Shown here: piece by piece, positions 56,480 to 64,000 of the stretch
Numbering within the stretch: position 1 is the first letter of the stretch
Layout: the number at the start of each line of letters is the position of its first letter
Assembly (NCBI GenBank): GCA_963932465.1
Contig: OZ010786.1
Location: 273,762,411 to 273,826,410 of the forward strand
Source of the DNA: Maratus speciosus
Taxonomy: Eukaryota; Arthropoda; Arachnida; Araneae; Salticidae
Reading direction: 5' to 3'
DNA length: 64,000 bases
Position numbers and translations under genes: made by a program
The notes under the pieces: generated by a model
Database searches by the model: none
What the model saw: only the letters and a program-made list of their open reading frames with translations
Told to the model about the DNA's origin: nothing

Positions 56480-56644
56480 GGCTGCATGTAGGGATGAGAT
56501 TTCCGCGTTTTTGCACACCGGTATATTCTTAGAGAAAATGTTGTTCTGTTAAATCGCAAGAGTATTCCGATTAAATGAAATATCATTTTCTCTAACAAAA
56601 TACTGGTGTGCAAAAACGCGGAAACCTCATCCCTGGGCTGCATG
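56480..56644. mobile_element. Small palindromic hAT-like MITE inside Helitron C copy 2
   Basis: The 147-bp element (56489-56635) has arms TAGGGATGAGATTTCCGCG and CGCGGAAACCTCATCCCTG and is flanked by the direct repeat GGCTGCATG (56480-56488, 56636-56644). The same insertion at the same site is at 25693-25856, so it predates the copying of the host Helitron. The 90-residue minus-strand frame here is spurious. Confidence 0.8.
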
Positions 56645-56874
56645 CAAATTAAAAAATATCCATGATTGGAAATTACTTTAAAATCCATTCACATGAAAAA
56701 ATTGAGATACAATTTTCAAATAAATTTCATTTGACAAAACTTTTTTCTATTCGACAGTGTGAAAAACGAAATTGTATGATATTCATAGGTTCAGAAAAAT
56801 TTCAGTAAACGCAAAATTTATGGGTTAGGTCGTTGCCATCATCCGTATCATGTCACAATTGGCGTTGTGTTTGT

Positions 56875-56876
<2 letters not shown>

Positions 56877-56923
<47 letters not shown>
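56877..56923. repeat. T homopolymer (about 46 bases)
   Basis: A pure T run replaces the (TG)n-rich stretch found at the matching place in copy 1 (about 26090-26112). It explains the poly-K run in the minus-strand frame there. Confidence 0.9.
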
Positions 56924-56924
<1 letters not shown>

Positions 56925-57059
56925 TATATTCTGAAGATGACTCAATAAAAGAGTCGAAACATGTAAATTTTTAATATTTTCAATGTTTTTTTTATTGAAA
57001 TGACGCTTTTTAAGCAAATAATTGTACTTTAATATATGTTTTGACATTTGTTTGGAATA

Positions 57060-57516
57060 TACCGGGTGTCCCAAAAAGGACTGACTGATTTTAAAATTCA
57101 ATAACTTGCAAACGGTGACAGATATTAAAAAAATTCTTGCAGGAGGGTTATGCATAAGGTCAAAAGTTTTATTACAGTGATTTTCAATTTTAGTTCGATT
57201 TACAAACAATAGATGGCGCTGTAAGCAATAGTCGCTAAATACAGGCTCGATTTCTAGTCCTTTCTCTTGTTCCATGCTGAAAAAGGAGATGGAAATGTAT
57301 TATCCGGGCCACGAAGAACCAAAAATCGAGCCTGAATTCAGCGTCTATTGATCGCAGCGCCATCTATTGTTTGTAATTCGAACTAAAATTGAAAATCACT
57401 GTAAAAAAACTTTTGACCTTATGCAGAACCCTCCTGCAGGAATTTTTTAAATATCTGTCACCGTTTGCAAGTTATTGAATTTTAAAATCAGTCAGTCCTT
57501 TTTGGGACACCCGGTA
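57060..57516. mobile_element. CCGGGTGTCCC MITE, copy 1 (453 bp)
   Basis: The element is 57062-57514, with ends CCGGGTGTCCCAAAAAGGAC and its exact inverse, TA on both sides. The whole element is close to palindromic around about 57285. The empty paralogous site (26232-26262) reads GGAATATATATTATTATGG, which confirms TA as target. The 140-residue minus-strand frame across it is a palindrome shadow. Confidence 0.93.
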
Positions 57517-57811
57517 CATTATTATGGTATAGTTAATAGTAGACGCAATTAAGACTATTTTACTTATATTTCTTATTGGCCTTTTTAACGATTCGTGAAC
57601 GGTAATGCACCAATCTCAGTTATGATCATTGCCGTATTATTTCATTTTAATGTATTTTACTCGGGAGGACCCTTATTATTGGCACGAGCGAAGACACGAG
57701 CTAGATCTGCTAGTGATTTATAAAATTACACATGCTTCCACTTAGATTAGGCCTAAATTCCACCAGCTGTCAGAAGACTTTAATAAAACTACATTTAAAT
57801 ACAAAAACAGT

Positions 57812-58268
57812 TACCGGGTGTCCCAAAAAGGACTGACTGATTTTAAAATTCAGTAACTTGCAAACGGTGACAGATATTAAAAAAATTCTTGCAGGAGGGT
57901 TATGCATAAGGTCAAAAGTTTTATTACAGTGATTTTCAATTTTAGTTCGATTTACAAACAATAGATGGCGCTGTAAGCAATAGTCGCTAAATACAGGCTC
58001 GATTTTTGGTCCTTTATCTTGTTCCATGAATAAAAAGGAGATGGAAATGTATTATCCGGGCCACGAAGTACCAAAAATCGAGCCTGAATTTAGCGACTAT
58101 TGCTTGCAGCGCCATCTATTGTTTGTAAATCGAACTAAAATTGAAAATCACTGTAATAAAACTTTTGACCTTATGCATAACCCTCCTGCAAGAATTTTTT
58201 TAATATCTGTCACCGTTTGCAAGTTATTGAATTTTAAAATCAGTCAGTCCTTTTTGGGACACCCGGTA
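57812..58268. mobile_element. CCGGGTGTCCC MITE, copy 2 (453 bp)
   Basis: The element is 57814-58266, with the same ends and TA flanks, and the same length as copy 1 just 300 bp away. The two arms read nearly the same peptide on opposite strands (57770-58027 and 58026-58412), which is why two mirrored frames appear; neither is a gene. Confidence 0.93.
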
Positions 58269-58710
58269 TATGAATCATTTAAAAGTTGCAGAAATTTGTC
58301 CTACCTGCACATACTTAAAATTGTTCTGGTGGGCTTTAAAATCTTTCTACAAAAGATTAAGTTTATTATACACATAAAAAAGACCCTAATTATAAAAATA
58401 TTTTTGTCATAATTTTAATTTTTGAAAGATTACCTTACCATTAATTTTTTAAACATTATTTGCAATGAGCAGTTTGTTTATTTAGGTTAATGCAATGTGA
58501 CAGTTTATTTAAGTATGCAATGTTGTTTCAATGTTGTTGTTGACAGTTTGTTCATTTAGGTATTTTTTTTTTTTTTTTTTGCACATTACATGATTTATAC
58601 ATCACTGTTTTCAATCTAATTTTTAAAACTCTCCTAAAGATAAACAAATACTTCTCTTCCCATTTAAATTTTTCTTTTTTTTCTGCATTCACAATTATTA
58701 ACAAAACAAT
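58269..58710. other. AT-rich spacer
   Basis: A repeated phrase GACAGTTT(A/G)TT(T/C)ATTTA(G/A)GTAT near 58500-58560 and a T homopolymer at 58562-58580 are present. No gene. Confidence 0.5.
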
Positions 58711-61700
58711 AAGTAGTCCAGGCATTTTGTGAATGAACATAGGCAAAATTGTAATAGAAGCTTTTTACAGCGTTTTTTAATCAAGAACTACTGCTTAATA
58801 ACATACTAAAAATCAAACAAAATCTGAGCACGGGAACACCCCTATATAGGGATTTCAAAATGGCGGAGGGGATTTTCTAGAACTAAGGCAAAAAATATAT
58901 ATCGGTTTGGGATATATATTGCTTTAGTTTGACAACTTATCATTGAAGTATAGTCAAAAACGTTAAATAGTACACAAAAGTCTACTATCCCTTACAAATT
59001 ATTGTTTAACTTCCTTTTTACAGAAATGTCCCAGTGAAAAAAAAACTTTCATCAGTTTCATCATATTCATAGTTAGAAGCTAGGTAGTTGTCGTTACATG
59101 CATTGACTTGACCCACCCCACATGCTGTAGAAAAGGGCAATCCATTACGCTTGCCTCCGTATCGTAAAGTAGCATAGTTTGTCTTGCAGGAACATAGAAT
59201 CATATTAAGTAGATAATGTGGAGCTGGCGGTAAGTCGCAGAGTATTGGGTAGTACGAGTTACTTTTTACATACCGACCCGATTCTTCTGGTTTGGTTCTT
59301 TCTTCAGTAGCTTTCCCTATATTTATTTGTAAGTAAGTGCGATAGCTATGATATTTTTCAAAAGAATCGGTCAGAGGCAAACGTTCAGGTCTAACAAATA
59401 ATTTTGCTATAGTTACCTTCCCTGCCAACATTTGGTGACGTAGATTATCAGTGAATTCTAGTATCTTGCAGTCATAAAACAGAAGCATGGTTTTTCTCCC
59501 TGCCTCAGCGATATCTGATGTAAACCTGAATTTAAACTAAATATTTTTTTCAATAGAACGGAGCTCTGTCTCCTTAATCAGTTTGAGAAATGCTGAGGGG
59601 TTATCTTCTACAAACATTTTATGCACCTTTGCGTTTTCAGATGCAGATTAAACATTTTCTGTAAGTGCAGGTATAGTGACTTGAGATAATTAACATGTCC
59701 TGCTGCTTCTATTATGGGGAGAATCTCCAGCATAGCACACCAGTGCAATTCCCAAGAGCCAATCCTGTCATCTGTTATTAATATTCTTACAACACTGATT
59801 ATTCGCTGATATTCTAACCAGAATTTACTTGTTCCCAAAGTAGATTACAAGTGATTTTCTTCGTCTCCAAAGCAATGACAATCTGAGATACCGCGTCACA
59901 CAGTTCAACGTCTTTCACTTGTTTTTGGCCGGTCATAATATTCTCGAACAGATCACAAGCTTCCTTTAACCAGGTCGTGGGTAGATCCATATTCATTGCG
60001 AGGAACAATCTCTGAAACTAGCAGGCAACTAAGAGCTGCATCTACGAATTTTCACATGTCTGTATTCTTTAATATCAACTTTGGCTAGGTTCTTAATATC
60101 AATATCACCACTATCCCGCCTATTGACAGTAGGATAGATGTTGCCATTTAGAGTTACTACAATAATCATACCCATACCATGAAAGATATTATTCCCGTCC
60201 AGTGTGCTAATATTGGGATCGACATTATCTGCTGCTAGAAGTAATGTGGTGTTTTCAACAACACTCAAAGAAGCCGAACCACCTGATATTGCAGCTTTTT
60301 TTCGAATCTTGTTACTTCTGAGTAGGATGAACAAAACCCAAGATTGTGAAGTAAGGTATTTTCATCTGTAGATATGGTGAAGCTGAACAGACAGACCAAT
60401 TTGTAGCGGACATAGTAATGTCCTCAACGGATAGCTTGTATAACGGTCCGACCAACAGCACCGACCGATTTTCATGCACATTTCCTTTCGCACAAATAAT
60501 TTTGATAATAGCAATTTCAAGCTACTAGGTATGTAATCCAAAGCACTTTCCTCCATGAGCTCATTACGTAATAACGTAATCGATACTCATAAACTTTAGT
60601 GGTGTTGGCTTTTGTTGGTAACTTCAAAAAATTTCATTTTCTGTCCCATACAGAATTATGATATCTGACTTCCCTTTTTTACCCGATATTATAATACTTT
60701 CCCCATAGTGTTCGTTCTAAAAGTTTTATCTTCATGTTCCTTCGTTCGTAAGCATTGCTCTGGCTTCCTTCAATATATTCTTTCATTTTAGAAGCGAGAT
60801 CGCCAATAACCATTTGTTGTTCATCATTGTCTTCAAGGTAGTCACAGGTACGAAGGAATGCTTGGTATTGCTCTTCATTACTTGGTCGCCCTTTTCCTGA
60901 TGATCTATTGGAATAGCAGTATTCGCGGGTAATATTTCTTTCTCTATGAAAATTTTTACTACATGATTTATGATAGACACAATCTGCAGCAACAAGATCA
61001 CCTGAGTAATAAGCCAACCGGACTCTTGCCTTAAATGACCATTCATCACAGCATTTCTTTATGGCCTCAGAATATTGTGCAGTTCTTACCTTCACATATT
61101 CGGATGTAGGTTTATGTTTAGAAGAAAAGTCTACAAATTTTTCACAAAATAAACTGTGAGAAGCACTGGTAACTGGATCTTCAATTAAGCGATTACTTTT
61201 CCTTGGTATTTCTCTACAGCTAACTTTTCGCTTTGTAATTCCAATGCTCTTTTTATCAGTAACTACCGTCCGACACAAAACATGGACACTTATTCCGGCA
61301 GTTGCAACTACAATGCTTTCACGGCTTCGGCTGGCTAAATTTATACCGTCTGCTCCCTTTCGAGAAATTTTAACTACGTTTTGTCCATTGTCTTTTTCTT
61401 TTTTACAAATCACACGAAATTCAGTACTGTCCATTTTTACAAGAAATTCAGTCTGAACCAAAATAAAACTGAAATTAATTGTTAAAATACCATAAATAAA
61501 GAAAAAATCAGAAATTAATAACAACACAACATGAAACGACATATGACTCAGTCCGCCATTTTTAAATCCGTTTTTAAGGGTGTTCCCGTGCTCGGATTTT
61601 GTCTGATTTTGGTAATATTTCTTATTAATGGTTACTGATTCAAAATCAGTTAACAAATCTTCTATTACAATTTTGTTCGGGTTGAAGGTGTATTTATTGT

Positions 61701-61718
61701 AACTTGCCTGAACTAAAG
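58711..61718 (-). mobile_element. Academ-like DNA transposon with about 155-bp TIRs and 3-bp TSD
   Basis: The element is 58714-61715 (3002 bp). The left end is TAGTCCAGGCA; the right end, read inverted, is TAGTTCAGGCAAG. The arms stay alignable for about 155 bp: CAAAATTGTAATAGAAG, then CAAAATC(T/C)GAGCACGGGAAC and ACCC, then a TTTAAAAATGGCGGA-like end. AAG lies on both sides (58711-58713, 61716-61718). TIRs with a 3-bp duplication and a transposase whose family includes an XPG-like nuclease fit Academ (TSD 3-4 bp, as I recall). The gene inside runs right to left. This copy lacks the nuclease segment and so is defective. Confidence 0.78.
59018..61434 (-). pseudogene. Academ-like transposase, internally deleted copy
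   Basis: The likely start is the Met at 61432-61434 (MDSTEFRVICKKEKDNG), since residues before it read through the TIR. The N-terminal part has a Cys/His-rich region (VHVLCRTVV; later KKCCDEWSFKARVRLAY and DCVYHKSCSKNFH), probably zinc-binding (inference). Next come ADNVDPNISTLDGNN and FHGMGMIIVV (60029-60334), where the first catalytic Asp is plausible; WLKEACDLFENI (59814-60008); and KFWLEYQRI, IGSWELHWCAMLEILP and AAGHVNYLKS (59608-59838). The last frame, 59018-59488, reads RLPLTDSFEKYHSYRTYLQ, PPAPHYLLNMILCSC and a decayed Cys tail. Compared with the paralogue at 7.6-11.1 kb, the segment holding SEQH, VFDG, GDAD and DDSD is missing. Several frame breaks are present. Confidence 0.75.
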
Positions 61719-62155
61719 TCTAAAAAGCAATCGAAGAATCAAAATTTAACAAGTTTCAGTTTCGATCGATACTTAATTTTAAATCATACCAACTGTATCA
61801 CGTACCTGCTCTGATGACAATAAATATAATTAACATAAGAAAAAAAAACGCTTTGTCGTCTTAAAACAACAAACTCTCTATCTTTTAAAAATGCTTTTTT
61901 TTTCTTTTTTTTTTTTTTTTTTTTTTCATTTTACTTTCAAAAACACTTAGTATCATATGAATATAAACAACAAACCCTTTTTGCATCTTTTAGGAACACT
62001 TTTTTTTTACTTTAAAAAAGAAAACTTTAAATTATCATCTAAAAACATATCTTCTCCTTCCCTTTTTTTTTCATCTTTTAAAATAAAACCAAATAGTGCA
62101 AGTGCCCTGGTAACAAACAAGATAGGGATTTACGTAAGGCTGGCCCACACTTTTT
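61719..62155. other. Low-complexity spacer
   Basis: T homopolymers occur at 61898-61926 and around 62060. No gene; the 66-residue frame at 61957-62157 is low-complexity. Confidence 0.5.
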
Positions 62156-62680
62156 AACACTTTCCAACAAAGTTGAAAAGTGTTAATGACTTCGGTTTGT
62201 CTGGTCTTTGTTTGTCCACGCTCTAACTCTCGTAAATATGCTCGAATCGTTCTGAAATTTTTGGATGTTAGTGACCTCTACCATAGCACGTTCCCTATTT
62301 CAAATGAAATTTGTAGCATGTTTAGTTCATTTACAGGGACAGTCAAAAGTTTTCCGTTACATTACGGCCAATGGGAAAAAATCGTTTCAAACGAGTTTTA
62401 ATGGTGTTACACTCTTTCAAACATAGTAAAATTGATATTCATTTATGAACTCCACTAAAATATGCATTCCATTGAATATGCGGTGCAAAGAATAGTTACT
62501 GTTCATTTACAGGGCCACACAAAAGAATTCCGTTCATAATGGTATAGGGGAAATTGTTTACGGTGTATTTGAAAAGATTTCAGAAACTATATTGCATCGG
62601 AATTACTGTACATTAGTAATGATTGCTCGAAATGCATTTTTAATTATGATATGCACTTACTATACTGCAAAAACGAATAA
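62156..62680 (+). mobile_element. AACACTTTCC element, copy E
   Basis: It starts AACACTTTCCAACAAAGTTG with AAAAGTGTT behind it, itself a short hairpin, then TGACTTCGGTTTGTCTGG and CTCGTAAATATGCTCG. Internal phrases ACAGGGACAGTCAAAAG (about 62334) and ACAGGGCCACACAAAAGAATT (about 62510) match the other copies. No right TIR was found. Confidence 0.6.
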
Positions 62681-64000
62681 CGGCAAATGTAATGCTAAAA
62701 CATTTTCAAAATTCCATTAAAAAGAGCAGTTCTTCTATTTGAGAACAAAAATTTTCTTTTTAAAGTATGCATCTATCGTCAAAAATACGGCGAAAAAGTA
62801 CAGTTATTAAGTTATTGTTTAAGACATTGCGTTGTATAAATAAAGCAAAAACGCCGACTGTTCTTTTTTTGTCACGGAAACCAAATGTGACGTTTTAAAA
62901 AATGTTGTTGAGGAGAATTAAGTAAATAAAAAGAGTTTAATTTGCTGTTGGATAAAATAAACAATCTGGAGTGCCGTAAATAGAGTGATCGTATAGCTAA
63001 GATGATAAGGTTGACTTGCAGTAAAAATAAAAGGAATAGTCTTACTTAAATGACAACAGTAGACACATTGAAGAGACAGCAGTTATAAAAATCTTCTTTA
63101 TTCGTTGATTCACTTGAGAGGTGGAAGGTAATTAGGAGAAGTAGGTCACTGTACACATTCGAAGAGCGTTCCACGTAGAATTATTAAAAACTTGAAGTAA
63201 TTCCATGGCTACAAAGAATACTGGCTAAAGTTGGTTAAAATCCTTTCTCAGAGAATGTCTTGAAGATAACAAAGTCCAAATTCGAAAAAGCATTGAATTA
63301 AATTCCATCAGCGATCTGCGACAAACTTTTACTTATTAAATGAGCACCTTAGAATAATATGATCGCTGAACGGTGTTCACAATCCTTCAAACAGGCACTA
63401 AGGCCCGATTTGAAAAAGACAAATCACGTTGTCAAAAATACATCTTAAAACTTTCGTAAATTCTTAAAATCTGTTAAAAAAACTGGCTGCATTGATATAT
63501 ATACTACATAAAAGGGGTTTACAAAACTACTTCCAGAAATGATTTAAATCTATTCGTTAAATTAAATTTACGTATTATGATTAAATCGTATGAAAATAGA
63601 GAAATGAAAACGAAACTTTAGAGGGAGAGAATGAAGCTTTTTAATTCGCCAAGGGAAGACACGCCCCAATATGATGCGAGCGACGTCACGCTGAATCTAA
63701 AAATAGAACAAGAAGAGGGGGAAATCTGAAATCAAAACTTATCTGCTACATGCGGTAAAAAGAAAAGAAAAAAAGCGATTTGAACGATATTTTGCGTCAA
63801 AAATAAATAGTTTAAAACGTGAGATAATAATGCTGCATTACAATTTAAAAAATAAATAATAAATGTGATTGCTACATCACAGAGCCCCTTATTAAATTGG
63901 CGATTTGAAATTTTGCATACTTATAGCACAACACCAGAGACCAGGCGACAAATCATAAAATCTTGAAAAATTCTTACCTTTAACCCTTTGAGCTACCACA
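62681..64000. other. No gene recognised; possible TTAA element edge at the end
   Basis: I see no coding homology. At 63980 the sequence TTAACCCTTTGAGC resembles the TTAACCCCTTTGGGACG edge of the MITE at 37557, so another element of that type may begin here and leave the window. Confidence 0.35.

Larger units (their letters stand above)
56005..57713 (+). mobile_element. Helitron-like family C, copy 2 (3' part)
   Basis: It is collinear with 25215-26443 (GTTAGACGTTGAAATAATGG at the start, CACCAATCTCAGTTAT and AGATCTGCTAG|T at the end), interrupted by a 453-bp MITE (57062-57514) and carrying the same small palindromic MITE (56489-56635). The 5' end was not identified. The last CTAG is at 57710-57713. 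Confidence 0.75.

Noticed and set aside
56853..57275. 140-residue minus-strand frame with a poly-lysine run
   Set aside because: The lysines come from the T homopolymer and the N-terminal part from the palindromic CCGGG MITE.

Overview
This 64 kb window is eukaryotic, AT-rich and densely filled with transposable elements. I found no host protein-coding gene, rRNA or tRNA. BEL/Pao LTR retrotransposons, mariner and pogo-like transposases, many non-autonomous Helitrons, hAT-like MITEs and two copies of an Academ-like transposon point to an arthropod. A spider or other chelicerate is my best guess, but that is inference. Most of the long open frames are fragments of mobile-element genes or chance frames read through palindromic MITEs.

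Layout. 0-4.8 kb is the 3' part of a fairly well preserved BEL/Pao element (gag zinc-knuckle tail, protease, RT, RNase H, integrase, 3' LTR). 6.0-7.6 kb holds two MITEs with perfect 8-bp target duplications and a decayed Helitron end. 7.6-11.1 kb (minus strand) is a long pseudogene of a transposase plus XPG/FEN-like nuclease protein with a cysteine-rich tail; its 3' end is tandemly duplicated and a hAT-like MITE sits inside it. 12-13.8 kb is a TIR element with a second, minisatellite-bearing element nested in it. 14.3-15.2 kb is a TA-flanked pogo/Tigger-like transposon remnant. 16.5-18.7 kb holds a large palindrome and a GGGTTCC-ended element. 22.4-24.0 kb is an inverted Helitron with a nested MITE, and 24.4-26.4 kb is a second Helitron family. 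27.7-30.2 kb is one 2.5 kb foldback element. 30.5-34 kb holds further Helitron ends, a TIR/tandem element and a MITE. 35.0-35.7 kb is an internally deleted mariner and 36.4-37.0 kb a hAT MITE. 37.1-40.85 kb is a heavily decayed second BEL/Pao pol with a TTAA-type MITE inside. 42.2-42.9 kb is a half mariner on the minus strand. 43.4-51.3 kb is a Helitron nest with nested and head-to-tail insertions. 51.3-52.2 kb and 53.8-54.5 kb are foldback and hAT MITEs. 56-58.3 kb is a Helitron copy with two identical-length CCGGG MITEs. 58.7-61.7 kb is a TIR-bounded transposon carrying the second copy of the transposase/XPG family.

The most interesting result concerns that protein family, which I remember mainly as unnamed multi-copy invertebrate proteins. 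At 58714-61715 its gene lies inside long terminal inverted repeats (outer end TAGTYCAGGCA) with a 3-bp target duplication (AAG). The paralogue at 7.6-11.1 kb shows an XPG/FEN-like nuclease region (VFDG, GDAD, DDSD), which fits the Academ (AcademX) lineage. A 583-bp MITE at 32830-33412 has the same outer 11 bp and also a 3-bp duplication (TTA), so it is probably a non-autonomous relative. Second, the Helitron nest contains paralogous empty sites that show insertion between A and T without duplication, read directly from the sequence.
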